A DNA stretch of 64,000 nt from Emcibacteraceae bacterium (lineage in GTDB: Bacteria; Pseudomonadota; Alphaproteobacteria; Sphingomonadales; Emcibacteraceae). The notes under the pieces are model-generated. The model saw only the letters and a program-made list of their open reading frames with translations. It had not been told where the DNA came from and made no database searches. Below, piece after piece: positions 53,670-62,694 of the stretch. The number at the start of each line of letters is the position of its first letter. The first letter of the stretch is position 1. The position numbers and the translations under genes are program-made. The stretch spans positions 124,001-188,000 of the forward strand of contig JAWKXO010000001.1 of NCBI GenBank assembly GCA_041396985.1. The letters run 5' to 3'.

Positions 53670-54599
53670 CTATTTTCTTGAAATCATCAGAAGCTCGGCT
53701 TCCGCCGGCCAGTAGCCCCGAGGACCGGCATCGGTCAGCTCATTCCAGATCTTGATCGCCTGTTTATTTCTGCCTTCAAAATGGTCTTTCATGGCGACAG
53801 CATATTTTCCAATTGTATCCGCCGTTTTTAAAAATTCCTCACGTGAATATTTACCTTTAAGGTAATTCACCGCCGCATGATATGTATCATTTTCAATCAG
53901 GGTATATGTGTCGGGAATATCGGCAATTGCCGCCTCGGCCAGATCATCTTTTCCCATTTTCCGATAAGCCATATATTTCCAGAAACTGACCGGGATCAGT
54001 TCTTCCATATAGGCAAAAAGAACAGGTACTTTTATTGCTTCATCCATGCCGGAGATGACAGTTTCATAATCACCGGTCGCCATACTTGTCTGAGCGAGAT
54101 AATAGGGTATATTCTGTTTAAAAGTGCTGATGGTCAGTCCCAGTGCATTGGCAATGCCATTTGGCTCGTAACTGTCCGGCTGATCTTTGATCAGTTTAGC
54201 TGCCATGCGATAATCGCTGATGGCCTGATCCCATTGATAATTACGGGCAAGGTGACGACCACGATAGCGGTAAAGTTTATAGCTTTCCGGGAATTTTTTA
54301 AGCCCGGCTGAAAAGACCTCAATGGCTTCCGGCAGCATTCCCAGATAACCGTACCGACGGCCTAGCCAGGCATAACTGTCTTCACGGTCAGGGGCGATTT
54401 CCATTGCCGCTTTGGCAATTTCAAGATCTTCTTCGAGTTCTTTCTGTGTTTCCGGATTATATCTGGTTTCCCGAAATGCTCGACCACTTGGTGTCTGTGT
54501 CATAGCGTAGGCCGCTTTTACCACTTCGTCATGGCTTTGGGCAAATGACCCCGAAATAAAAGATGCAAATATAAATACGAAAGTGCAGAAAAACCGCAT
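53670..54599 (-). CDS. Secreted TPR-repeat protein, paralogue A
   Basis: 309 residues with a signal peptide (about 1-20, SFAQS). The mature part has helical repeats of TPR type: EIAPDREDSYAWLGRRYG, VFSAGLKKFPESYKLYRYRG and QAISDYRMAAKLI. A C-terminal pattern, EGRNKQAIKIWNELTDAGP, follows. It is about the same length as its neighbour at 54629, with which it shares order and phrases. Function unknown. Convergent to dpaL, directly adjacent. Confidence 0.78.
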   Translation of the reverse strand: MRFFCTFVFIFASFISGSFAQSHDEVVKAAYAMTQTPSGRAFRETRYNPETQKELEEDLEIAKAAMEIAPDREDSYAWLGRRYGYLGMLPEAIEVFSAGLKKFPESYKLYRYRGRHLARNYQWDQAISDYRMAAKLIKDQPDSYEPNGIANALGLTISTFKQNIPYYLAQTSMATGDYETVISGMDEAIKVPVLFAYMEELIPVSFWKYMAYRKMGKDDLAEAAIADIPDTYTLIENDTYHAAVNYLKGKYSREEFLKTADTIGKYAVAMKDHFEGRNKQAIKIWNELTDAGPRGYWPAEAELLMISRK

Positions 54600-54628
54600 A
54601 TTACTCCCCTTGAAAGAAATTATTATAA

Positions 54629-55576
54629 TTAGCTTCCAAGTTTTAGCAGTTCTGCTTCAGCAAGCCAATATCCTTTGAAATTATTCTTGGTTACGTCGGT
54701 CAAAATATCTTTGGCAGCTTTGTCGTTACCCTTAAAATGATCGACCATACCGATGGCATATTTTCCAAGACTGTCAGCGGATTTTAAAAACTGTTCTCGG
54801 CTATAGCGCCCCTGTAAAAATTTAACCGCTTCGAAATAGTCAAAATTTGCAATGATATCGAGCTTTTGAGGGACCGCCTTGATTAATTTCTCGGCATCGT
54901 CATCGCGGTCCATAGCCCTCAGAGCCAAATATTTATAAAAGCTGGTCGAAACAAGGAAATCATCTTTATCACGCAGCTCATTGGCCGCAGCGGCCTTATC
55001 CATATAGTCGATCACTGTGTTATAATCACCGGTTGCCATGCTGGACTGCGCCAGATAGAAATAGATATTTCGCTTGAAAGTGCTCGGACTAAAATTGGAT
55101 TTTCCCGGTATACCGTCCTGTTCCGGTGAAACATTTGTCTTTTCAATCAGGTCTTCGGCTTTGCGCAGGTCAGCGATCCCTTCTTCAAACTGATAGTTTC
55201 TGACCAGATAATATCCTCTATAACGATAAAGGGCATAACTGTCAGGAAAAAGCTCTAATCCTTCTGTAAAAATCTCAATGGCTTTAGCATAATGTCCAAG
55301 GAACCCTTCACGACGTCCCCGCCAGCTATAGGAACTTTCCTTTAATGGGGCAGATGTGTAAACTATATTGGCCGTATTAAGGTCGCCATCGAACCATTCC
55401 CTGCTGGAATGATCAAATTCCTTTTCCCGGAAGGCAACACCGGACGGGGTTTCTGATTTGGCATATGCCGCAATAACCAAAGGATTATTGGCCACAGGAG
55501 ATTGCGCCGCAGCACCAACCGTCAACGTTAGAAATCCACCCATAATATATGGCAATATTATAAACTTCATAGTCAC
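54629..55576 (-). CDS. Secreted TPR-repeat protein, paralogue B
   Basis: 315 residues with a signal peptide (about 1-24, AAAQS). Helical repeats of TPR type: LKESSYSWRGRREGFLG, IFTEGLELFPDSYALYRYRG and EGIADLRKAEDL. It ends with KGNDKAAKDILTDVTKNN, matching the tail of the gene 30 bp downstream. The tandem pair suggests duplication and shared use in the envelope; target unknown. Divergent from the arsC-like operon. Confidence 0.78.
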   Translation of the reverse strand: MTMKFIILPYIMGGFLTLTVGAAAQSPVANNPLVIAAYAKSETPSGVAFREKEFDHSSREWFDGDLNTANIVYTSAPLKESSYSWRGRREGFLGHYAKAIEIFTEGLELFPDSYALYRYRGYYLVRNYQFEEGIADLRKAEDLIEKTNVSPEQDGIPGKSNFSPSTFKRNIYFYLAQSSMATGDYNTVIDYMDKAAAANELRDKDDFLVSTSFYKYLALRAMDRDDDAEKLIKAVPQKLDIIANFDYFEAVKFLQGRYSREQFLKSADSLGKYAIGMVDHFKGNDKAAKDILTDVTKNNFKGYWLAEAELLKLGS

Positions 55577-55640
55577 GCCTTTTTCCAGTTCTTCTTATTT
55601 TCAACTTCCTGTATATTGCATAAAAAAATAGAGTAGACCA

Positions 55641-56096
55641 ATGAAAATATTATTAATATGCACACATAACGCCTGTAGAAGCATCATCGGTGAGGCAGTC
55701 TTCAATAAAATTGCCTTTCCCCGCATTGAAGCTAAAAGTGCCGGAAGCAGCCCGCGGGGAACAGTACATCCACTAACGATTAAGCATTTAAAACGTCATG
55801 GGTACGATACATCAAATTTATCCAGTAAATCCTGGGATGACTTTGCTGACTGGGAACCTGATGTGGTGATTACACTCTGCGATCAGGCCGCCGGAGAAAC
55901 ATGTCCTGTCTATTTTGGCAAAAGCCTGAAAATACATTGGGGGCTGCCTGATCCTTCCAAAGATGATAAAAATGAGATTGAAAATTTTGACCGGACAATA
56001 GAAACTTTAGAAAAACGTGCCCAGGGGCTGCTTCGTGACTCTTTTGAAGAAATGACTAAAGATGAATTAATGTATCTATTTAAGAAAGTAATTTAA
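55641..56096 (+). CDS. arsC: Arsenate reductase-like protein (thioredoxin-type, LMW-PTP fold)
   Basis: 151 residues. The phosphate-binding loop CTHNACRS has the nucleophile Cys7 with Cys12, and the redox cysteines Cys80 and Cys88 (TLCDQAAGETCP) match the Cys82/Cys89 pair of the thioredoxin-coupled ArsC. The acid Asp104 of GLPDP is present. It should reduce arsenate in the cytoplasm. ArsR and an arsenite exporter are absent from the window, so the resistance role is not certain. A second, Cys-less copy follows 33 bp downstream. Confidence 0.88.
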   Translation: MKILLICTHNACRSIIGEAVFNKIAFPRIEAKSAGSSPRGTVHPLTIKHLKRHGYDTSNLSSKSWDDFADWEPDVVITLCDQAAGETCPVYFGKSLKIHWGLPDPSKDDKNEIENFDRTIETLEKRAQGLLRDSFEEMTKDELMYLFKKVI

Positions 56097-56129
56097 CAAA
56101 TTGATTTATAATAATTTATGGCCTAATGA

Positions 56130-56588
56130 ATGAAAATATTATATTTAAGCACAAACAATATGGGGCGCAGCATTATCGCCGAAGCCATCACGCGCAAATA
56201 TTTAGCCAAAGGCATAAAAGCCATGAGCGGCGGCAGCCATCCGGGCGACGATATCCACCCTGTTGCGTTCAGGGTCCTGAAAAATAATCACTGCAGTTCG
56301 ACCAATCTTGTCAGCAAGTCATGGGACAGTTTTTCTGGCTGGGGTCCTGATATCGTTATTACGCTCAGTGATAAGGTTTTAAAGGAAAAATGCCCCGCCT
56401 ATGTCGGGGGTTCGGTCCATGTCCATTGGGGACTGCCTGATCCAAGTTCGCAATTTGGAAATATGGAAGAAAATTTCAACAATATTTATCACATACTCGA
56501 CGACCGTATCAAAAAAATGCTAGAAGAAGACCTGGAAGCAATGGATAAAACCGAGCTTAGAGCCCATCTTAAGAAAGTAGCACAATGA
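56130..56588 (+). CDS. ArsC-like pseudoenzyme lacking the catalytic cysteines
   Basis: 152 residues aligned position by position with the upstream arsC product. The loop reads STNNMGRS: Cys7 is Ser7 and Cys12 is Gly12. Cys80 is Ser80, only Cys88 is kept; Arg13, Ser14 and Asp104 of GLPDP remain. It could still bind an oxyanion but cannot form the thiol intermediate. It is a full-length, well-kept reading frame with an ATGA overlap to the next gene, so it is maintained as a binding or regulatory subunit rather than a decayed copy. Confidence 0.85.
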   Translation: MKILYLSTNNMGRSIIAEAITRKYLAKGIKAMSGGSHPGDDIHPVAFRVLKNNHCSSTNLVSKSWDSFSGWGPDIVITLSDKVLKEKCPAYVGGSVHVHWGLPDPSSQFGNMEENFNNIYHILDDRIKKMLEEDLEAMDKTELRAHLKKVAQ

Positions 56589-57535
56589 TCAGAAAAATTA
56601 CCCTTCTCCTGCTCACTATTATTTTAGTCACCGCCTGCGACAATGGGGATAATAGTGGCTCTCAGAGCAACTGGTATGATGCCCTGCCAAGAGAAAGCTG
56701 GTCAAAATTTGAAAAAATTGATACCGGGCAGAACTGGTTTGAAGTTTATAAGCTTACCGATAACACCTATGCTATTTATGAGCCTTTTCAGTGGCAGGAA
56801 GCAATCAGCTATCTGCTGATCGGTTCGGAAAAAGCCATGCTGATTGATACGCTGCAGGGAATTGGTGATCTAAAAGCTGTGACAGACAAACTCACAACTC
56901 TTCCCATTATCGTCATGAATACCCATAGCCACTATGACCATGTCAGCGGTAACTGGCAGTATGACACTATTTATGGTGTAAACACCCCCTATACACTGGA
57001 AAACACCAAAGGCCACAATCATGAAGAAATGAAAGGCGGAATGACCCCTGATACAGTCTGGAAAAACCTGCCTGATAATTTTTCATTCGATACCTATGAA
57101 AGCAAACCATACACCATAGATACGTTTGTTGAGGACGGTGATATTATCGATATTGGTGGCCGCCCGATCGAAGTTGTTTATACGCCTGGCCACTCCCCGG
57201 ACAGTGTTATTCTGGTGGATAAGCAAAACCGCATGATGTTTACCGGGGACAGCTTTTACCCTGCCCCCATCTATCTTTATTCAGAAAAGGCGAGCTTCGA
57301 AGAATTCTTTATTTCCGCACAGGTCATGTTTGACTATCATGATCAGGTTGATTACCTGATGCCGGGGCATAACGAAACCATGCAACCGGTATCCTATTTA
57401 AACAAATTGCGTCAGGCGACAATGGATATAATCAATCCGTCCACCCGATATATACAGGGCGACAAGCGAAGAACATATCAGTTTGACGGCTTCAGCATTA
57501 TTGTTAAAGACCCGCTTGATTTCGGCATTAGATAA
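56585..57535 (+). CDS. Lipoprotein metallo-beta-lactamase-fold hydrolase
   Basis: 316 residues with a lipobox (LVTAC, Cys18). The metal motif THSHYDHVSG (about 112-121), the later His of TPGHSPDS and Asp of TGDSF, and GHNE near the end fill a two-metal site. The start overlaps the pseudoenzyme gene as ATGA. The protein should sit in the periplasm, tethered. Substrate unknown. The link to ArsC-like proteins suggests phosphate- or arsenate-ester chemistry, as inference only. Confidence 0.85.
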   Translation: MIRKITLLLLTIILVTACDNGDNSGSQSNWYDALPRESWSKFEKIDTGQNWFEVYKLTDNTYAIYEPFQWQEAISYLLIGSEKAMLIDTLQGIGDLKAVTDKLTTLPIIVMNTHSHYDHVSGNWQYDTIYGVNTPYTLENTKGHNHEEMKGGMTPDTVWKNLPDNFSFDTYESKPYTIDTFVEDGDIIDIGGRPIEVVYTPGHSPDSVILVDKQNRMMFTGDSFYPAPIYLYSEKASFEEFFISAQVMFDYHDQVDYLMPGHNETMQPVSYLNKLRQATMDIINPSTRYIQGDKRRTYQFDGFSIIVKDPLDFGIR

Positions 57536-57553
57536 CAGGATTAGAGGGATTAA

Positions 57554-58249
57554 ATGGCAAATTTTAAAGGATTTCAGGAACCATTCTGGCAATTTTTTGA
57601 TGAACTCAAAGAAAATAACAATCGCGAATGGTTTACCGAAAATAAGGATCGCTATAAAGCAGATGTTGTCACCCCATGCCTTGATTTCATTATTGATATG
57701 GGCGAGCGATTAAAGGATATATCCCCCCATTATACCGCAATTGCAAAGGCCAGCGGCGGTTCAATGTTCCGTATATACCGTGATGCCCGCTTTTCAAATG
57801 ACAAAAGACCCTATAAGGAAAATGCCGGTATCCAGTTTCGCCATAAACTGGGGAAGGACGCCCATGCGCCCGGCTATTATCTTCATCTGGAAAAAGATAA
57901 TATCTTTTATGGTGGTGGTATCTGGATGCCGGATAATGCCACACTCGGCGAAATCCGGGACCGCATCTGTTATTATCCCAAAAAATGGCAGGCGGTCATT
58001 GAAAATGAAGAGCTTATCAACACATTCGACGGAGTTCGCGGTGACGGCCTTTCAAGACCACCACGCGGCTATGACGCTGATCATAAATATATTGAGGATT
58101 TAAAGCGAAAAAGCTTCTTCGCCATGAAAAACGGCGGTGATTATAAAATTACGACGAATGCCAGTTTCCTTGATGAGGTCGCCAAAACATTTGATGCGGC
58201 GGCACCTTTAATGGCCTTTATCTGTGATGCGAAGGGCATTGAATTTTAA
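57554..58249 (+). CDS. DUF2461 family protein
   Basis: 231 residues with the family opening FQEPFWQFFDELKENNNREWF, a middle RIYRDARFSNDKRPYKENAG and YLHLEKDNIFYGGGIW. Widespread and conserved but of unknown function. It lies 18 bp after the MBL-fold gene, and is probably the last gene of the four-gene operon. An AGAGGG site precedes the ATG. Confidence 0.88.
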   Translation: MANFKGFQEPFWQFFDELKENNNREWFTENKDRYKADVVTPCLDFIIDMGERLKDISPHYTAIAKASGGSMFRIYRDARFSNDKRPYKENAGIQFRHKLGKDAHAPGYYLHLEKDNIFYGGGIWMPDNATLGEIRDRICYYPKKWQAVIENEELINTFDGVRGDGLSRPPRGYDADHKYIEDLKRKSFFAMKNGGDYKITTNASFLDEVAKTFDAAAPLMAFICDAKGIEF

Positions 58250-59187
58250 GCGCTTGTTGAGGCCCGGTAAACAGCTTCAGCAATTTTAATATCCTGCACC
58301 GCCACTCCGGTCAGATCGGCAACCGTAATCTGTTCTTCTGACGTGCGCCCAACGCCGCTTGTGATAATTGCGCCAAGCTCCTTAAGCTCCGCGTCGGTAA
58401 TTTTTCCCGCAATGCGCGCTTTATGAATTTCACCGCGGCTCTGGCTCTGATCAATACTGTCGGATACCACCAGATCGGCCCGGGCAAGAATTTCTTCGTC
58501 CAGTTCTTGTTTTTCCACAGTGTCCGAGCCCATTGCAGTTATATGAGTACAGGGGCGAATCATATCAGCGCTGATCAGCGGCAGATGCGAGGGTGTTGTG
58601 GTGATTATCAGGTTGGCGTTTTCGCAAAGCTCCGCCATGTCGCTGGTGGTAAAAACCTTAAATCCCGCTGCCGTCATATCCTTTTTATAGGAAAGCAGCT
58701 TTTCAGGATCCCTGCCCCAGACAATGATGGTGCGGCAATCGGTCACGGGTTTTAAATAGTCTGCCTGCATCCGTGCCTGAACACCTGTGCCGACAATGCC
58801 AATGGCATTTACTATTTTCGGGGCCAGATATTTGGCAGAAATCGCCCCGGCAATCGCCGTGCGGATATCGGTCAGAATACATTCATCATGCAGCACCGCC
58901 ACCACTTCACCGGTATTTTGAGAAAATAAAATCATCATACCATTGCTGGAGGGCAGGCCGATTTTCGGATTACCATAAAAACCGGAGGCGATTTTAATGA
59001 CATAATAATCATCACCTTTAATGCAGCCATATTTTATATGAACCTCGCCTTTATCCATAATCAGCTCGCCGATCGGCGGCACAATGCATTTTCCCGCCGA
59101 ATAATCGATAAAGCCCTGCTCAATTGCCGACATCAGGTCCAATCCTGGCAATAGAGCTTCAATTTCGCTACGGCTGATAATTTTCAT
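58246..59187 (-). CDS. Ornithine cyclodeaminase / mu-crystallin family dehydrogenase
   Basis: 313 residues. The NAD-binding loop GIVGTGVQARMQADYL (about 129-144) and the family patterns LPSSNGMMILF and ECILTDIRTAIAGAI (ending near 119) are intact. Members convert ornithine to proline, or reduce imine-type ketimines such as pyrroline-carboxylate or lysine-derived products. Overlaps the last four bases of the DUF2461 gene in opposite orientation. Its neighbours would allow a role in amine catabolism. Confidence 0.88.
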   Translation of the reverse strand: MKIISRSEIEALLPGLDLMSAIEQGFIDYSAGKCIVPPIGELIMDKGEVHIKYGCIKGDDYYVIKIASGFYGNPKIGLPSSNGMMILFSQNTGEVVAVLHDECILTDIRTAIAGAISAKYLAPKIVNAIGIVGTGVQARMQADYLKPVTDCRTIIVWGRDPEKLLSYKKDMTAAGFKVFTTSDMAELCENANLIITTTPSHLPLISADMIRPCTHITAMGSDTVEKQELDEEILARADLVVSDSIDQSQSRGEIHKARIAGKITDAELKELGAIITSGVGRTSEEQITVADLTGVAVQDIKIAEAVYRASTSA

Positions 59188-59196
59188 AAAATTTCC

Positions 59197-60003
59197 TTAT
59201 GGCCTTAAGAACTGGTTTTCATCCAGCTCTTTATTAAATTCAATCTTTAAAATTTTAGTATTCTGGATCACTTTATTCTGGCCCATATCAATAACTTCAC
59301 CCGCAAATGACCGCATCAACCCGTCAACAGACCTGTAATCGCTGCTCATTGATACATTAACCGTCTTGGTCGGGTCAACATCAACATGTAGCGCACTTTC
59401 ATCCATGCTGGCGGTTTTAAGATAGGTTTTTGGGTCAAAAAACTGTCGTTCAGACTTGCCGTTCGGGCTGGTCACGTCGATTGCATAATAAGTTTGAGCC
59501 ATTAATTGCTGTAATCCCTGAAATTCAAGTTTATATCCCACATTGACAAGCTCATGAAGACCATAAAGATTTGAATATATACCGTTCAATAAAGCTATTC
59601 TTCCTTCTTCGCTTGATGATTTTGCCACTTCCTCCCCGCCGTTAAGTTCCCAGCCACTGTCAGGGGATGATAATGCTTCGGTAAAGACACGTTCCCCGTC
59701 AACATAAACATCAATGCGCATTTTCCCTTCCCGGCTGGCGCAGTAATGCGCCCTTACCGACCTTCCCGCCACCTGCTTTATTGCCGATGTGTCCGGTTCG
59801 GAAATTTCAAGCTCGACATCAACCGTTTTTACCGCTTCTATTGCCTGTCTTCCCCCCATGGCCGCAATATGCTTTTCCATAAATCGGTCATAGCTAAGCT
59901 CCTTATCCGATTCTTTACCGGAATTTCCCTGGTTCGAACAGGCCGTCAGAAGAAAAATCCCGATGAAATAACGCAATTTATTTATCCTGAAAAATTGGCC
60001 CAT
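59197..60003 (-). CDS. Hypothetical lipoprotein, LolA/outer-membrane-lipoprotein-like
   Basis: 268 residues with a lipobox (LLTAC, Cys22). The body has the alternating beta pattern of lipid-carrier-like lipoproteins: HIAAMGGRQAIEAVKTVDVE near the start and EGKMRIDVYVDGERVFTEAL in the middle. The fold probably resembles LolA/DUF4292. Function unknown. 9 bp upstream of the cyclodeaminase start. Confidence 0.7.
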   Translation of the reverse strand: MGQFFRINKLRYFIGIFLLTACSNQGNSGKESDKELSYDRFMEKHIAAMGGRQAIEAVKTVDVELEISEPDTSAIKQVAGRSVRAHYCASREGKMRIDVYVDGERVFTEALSSPDSGWELNGGEEVAKSSSEEGRIALLNGIYSNLYGLHELVNVGYKLEFQGLQQLMAQTYYAIDVTSPNGKSERQFFDPKTYLKTASMDESALHVDVDPTKTVNVSMSSDYRSVDGLMRSFAGEVIDMGQNKVIQNTKILKIEFNKELDENQFLRP

Positions 60004-60216
60004 CTTACGAACTCCTAATTAATTAATAATTAGATATCCTACAGCAATCCCGCACTTAAGCAAGAATTATCCTTATTATTTTTCTGGTGTCATTTATCAC
60101 GACTTTCCAGACACAAATTGATCTTTTGACCGGATCAAATATTTGAGCTAAGCTCTTTGACAACACATAAAATTATAAAAATAATCACACAAAAAGCTTT
60201 AAAGGGGAGCTTGATT

Positions 60217-61524
60217 ATGGACAAATATGGAAAATCAATCGTCATTGATGCAGCGGACCATGTCGCCAAGGGCGGCGTGCTCAACCGTCGGCTATTTTTA
60301 AATTCAGCCTTAGCCACCACCGCGGCACTTGCCACCGCGCGCGCGGCATATGGTCAGGAAGCGGTCGGAGAAGGTCAGGATGACTGGACACTGATCCCGG
60401 GCAGCAGTGCAGAGCTTTACGGCAACCGTTCCCGGTTTGAGGAAGATCGGGTAAAACGGCGCCTCACCCCCATGACGGACGAATTTTATAATTTAAGGCT
60501 GACAAAATATACCGCGCGAACCCCGCTTGATCATATGCTTGGCACCATAACGCCAAACGGCCTTCATTTTGAACGCACCCATCAGGGCATTCCCGATATT
60601 GACCCGGATCAGCATTTTCTGGTCATTCACGGCATGGTGAAAAACCCGCTAAAGTTCGATATCAACGCGCTGGAAAATTATCCGACCGTAGCCCGCCAGT
60701 ATTTTCTGGAATGTAGCGGCAACAGCGGTACCCTCTGGAGCGAGACACCGACAAACGAGTCGTTACAGGCAATCCACGGCCTGCTGTCCGGCGCCGAATG
60801 GACAGGGGTACTCCTTTCGACCCTGCTTGATGAATGCGGCGTTTCAAAAGACGCCAAATGGATTATTGCCGAAGGAGCCGACAACGGCATGATGACCCGA
60901 AGCATCCCGATTGATAAGGCCCTTGACGACACCATGATCGCAATCCGCCAAAATGGGGAGCGGATCAGACCATCCCAGGGCTATCCCATGCGACTGTTTA
61001 ACCCGGGGTTTGAAGGAAATACATCCGTCAAATGGCTCCGTTCCATCTATGTCACGGACCGACCCGTTATGTCGATACAGGAAACGGTCAAATATACCGA
61101 CATGATGCCCGATAATATGTCGCTGCAATTCACGCTGGAACAGGATGTAAAATCAATCATCACCAGACCGTCCAACTCCATGAGCCTGAAGCAGAAAGGC
61201 TTATATGAGGTTAGCGGTCTTGCCTGGTCCGGGAAAGGCAGAATTTCTCGGGTTGAGGTATCCGCCGACGGTGGCAAAACATGGGGTGATGCGATGCTTC
61301 AGGACCCTATACTCCCCAAAATGCTGACCCGCTTTCGCATTCCGTGGCAGTGGGACGGCGGCCCCGCTATCCTGCAAAGCCGTGCCTATGATGAATTTGG
61401 CCGTATTCAGCCGACCAGAAACCAGCTGATCACCGCCCGCGGCAGAAAACCGACATATCATTTCCACGCCATTCAAAGCTGGGGTGTCGCCAGCAGTGGG
61501 GAGATTAAAAATGTCTATGCCTAA
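60217..61524 (+). CDS. soxC: SoxC-like sulfite dehydrogenase, molybdopterin subunit
   Basis: About 435 residues from the ATG at 60217, with AAGGGGAG upstream; an earlier in-frame ATG at 60157 has no site. A twin-arginine signal (LNRRLFLNSALATTAALATA) exports it folded. The Mo ligand is Cys166 in LECSGNSG; the C-terminal half is the sulfite oxidase dimerisation domain (KGRISRVEVSADGGKTW). It oxidises sulfite or thiosulfate-derived sulfane in the periplasm and passes electrons to the cytochrome downstream. The core sox genes are not in the window. Confidence 0.9.
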   Translation: MDKYGKSIVIDAADHVAKGGVLNRRLFLNSALATTAALATARAAYGQEAVGEGQDDWTLIPGSSAELYGNRSRFEEDRVKRRLTPMTDEFYNLRLTKYTARTPLDHMLGTITPNGLHFERTHQGIPDIDPDQHFLVIHGMVKNPLKFDINALENYPTVARQYFLECSGNSGTLWSETPTNESLQAIHGLLSGAEWTGVLLSTLLDECGVSKDAKWIIAEGADNGMMTRSIPIDKALDDTMIAIRQNGERIRPSQGYPMRLFNPGFEGNTSVKWLRSIYVTDRPVMSIQETVKYTDMMPDNMSLQFTLEQDVKSIITRPSNSMSLKQKGLYEVSGLAWSGKGRISRVEVSADGGKTWGDAMLQDPILPKMLTRFRIPWQWDGGPAILQSRAYDEFGRIQPTRNQLITARGRKPTYHFHAIQSWGVASSGEIKNVYA

Positions 61525-62080
61525 ATTCCCTAAATCACTCCTTTTTACCGCCCTGCTTATGACCACTCAGCCGGTATTGGCGCAGCAGCCCCATTTTGGC
61601 GTGCCCGCGAGCCAGGCCGATATTGATAAAAGCTTCTGGTCCATTTTTCCGGACGGTGAATTTCTTCCTGATGGCGAAGGAACCGCTGACAAAGGCAAAG
61701 AGCTTTTCGAAGTCAACTGCAACATGTGCCATAACCTGCCCGGCGAAGATGACCCGACCAAAAACCAGATCGGCAAATTATTCGGCATTAAGGACAAAAA
61801 CGGCAAAACAAACCTGCAGCAGACCATCGGCAGCTACTGGCCTTACCCAACCACGGTATTTGATTATATCCGCCGCGCCATGCCGCTGGTGGCGCCCATG
61901 TCGCTTTCCAACAGCGAATATTATTCGCTGACCGCTTATCTTTTATATGAAAATGGTGTGATCGATGAAGGTAAGGTGATTAATAAAGACACCCTGCCCA
62001 AGGTCAAAATGCCAAACCGGGATGGTTTTATTAATGCCTATCCGGATATTCCGGAAAAATATAAAACCAAATTTAAATGA
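61511..62080 (+). CDS. Single-haem cytochrome c partner of SoxC (SoxD-like)
   Basis: About 189 residues from the ATG at 61511 behind GGGGAG; it overlaps soxC by 14 bp. A signal peptide (about 1-25) and one haem site, Cys70-Asn-Met-Cys73-His74, with axial Met in the APMSLSNSE region. Classical SoxD has two haem domains, so this is a shorter type. It accepts electrons from SoxC and passes them on to the respiratory chain. Confidence 0.88.
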   Translation: MSMPKFPKSLLFTALLMTTQPVLAQQPHFGVPASQADIDKSFWSIFPDGEFLPDGEGTADKGKELFEVNCNMCHNLPGEDDPTKNQIGKLFGIKDKNGKTNLQQTIGSYWPYPTTVFDYIRRAMPLVAPMSLSNSEYYSLTAYLLYENGVIDEGKVINKDTLPKVKMPNRDGFINAYPDIPEKYKTKFK

Positions 62081-62111
62081 ATCCTGTTCCGGCCGTGAAA
62101 GGGGCGATCTA

Positions 62112-62633
62112 TTGAATTATTTACCTGCATTGGCAAAAACGCCTTTAATCATTTTTGCCTTTTTTGGCCTGATGAACATGGCTTTTTTGACCATCCCCGT
62201 TAAAGCGCAAAACCAGGAACAAAGCGGAGCCAGTCTATCCGATCAGAGGGAAACATTTTTTGCCCTTTCCGTCAATGACATCGAAAAAATGGAAAGCTGG
62301 TACACCAAGCTTTTTAACCTGACCACCATAAACAGGATTGATGTACCGGACGGCAGCGTTACTATCCGCCTGCTACACAGACCCGGATTAATGATTGAAC
62401 TGCTTAAGCATAACCAGGCGAAAGCGCGGGACGATGAAAACGCATCCTTTAACCTGCATGGGCTTTTTAAGGCCGGTTTTACAATTTCCAATATTGATGA
62501 TTTATTTAACGAAATAAAAAGACGGAATATCGAAACCGTTACCGACATTATCACCGATGATTTAACCAATAGCCGGTTTTTTATCCTGAAAGACCCGGAA
62601 GGGAATTTAATCCAGCTTTGGCAGAAAAAATAA
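62112..62633 (+). CDS. Secreted VOC (glyoxalase-like) protein, TTG start
   Basis: About 173 residues from a TTG at 62112, which has AAGGGGCG six bases upstream and opens a clear signal peptide (TPLIIFAFFGLMNMAF). The in-frame ATG at 62022 lies inside the cytochrome gene and gives a polar tail. One vicinal-oxygen-chelate domain follows: FFALSVNDIEKMESWYTKLF and a closing FFILKDPEGNLIQLW. Enzymatic role unknown. Last gene of the sulfite dehydrogenase set, 32 bp after the cytochrome. Confidence 0.78.
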   Translation: MNYLPALAKTPLIIFAFFGLMNMAFLTIPVKAQNQEQSGASLSDQRETFFALSVNDIEKMESWYTKLFNLTTINRIDVPDGSVTIRLLHRPGLMIELLKHNQAKARDDENASFNLHGLFKAGFTISNIDDLFNEIKRRNIETVTDIITDDLTNSRFFILKDPEGNLIQLWQKK

Positions 62634-62667
62634 ACGCCCGTCATGGAATAATCCATAACGGACGTTT
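62632..62667. terminator. Hairpin between convergent genes
   Basis: AAACG-CCCGT-ATGGA pairs with TCCAT-ACGG-CGTTT around an ATAA loop with small bulges, sitting between the VOC gene and the small lipoprotein gene that face each other. The T-run is short, so it is a probable shared terminator rather than a strong one. Confidence 0.5.
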
Positions 62668-62694
62668 GAAACCTTAAAGCGTATTATCTACCGC

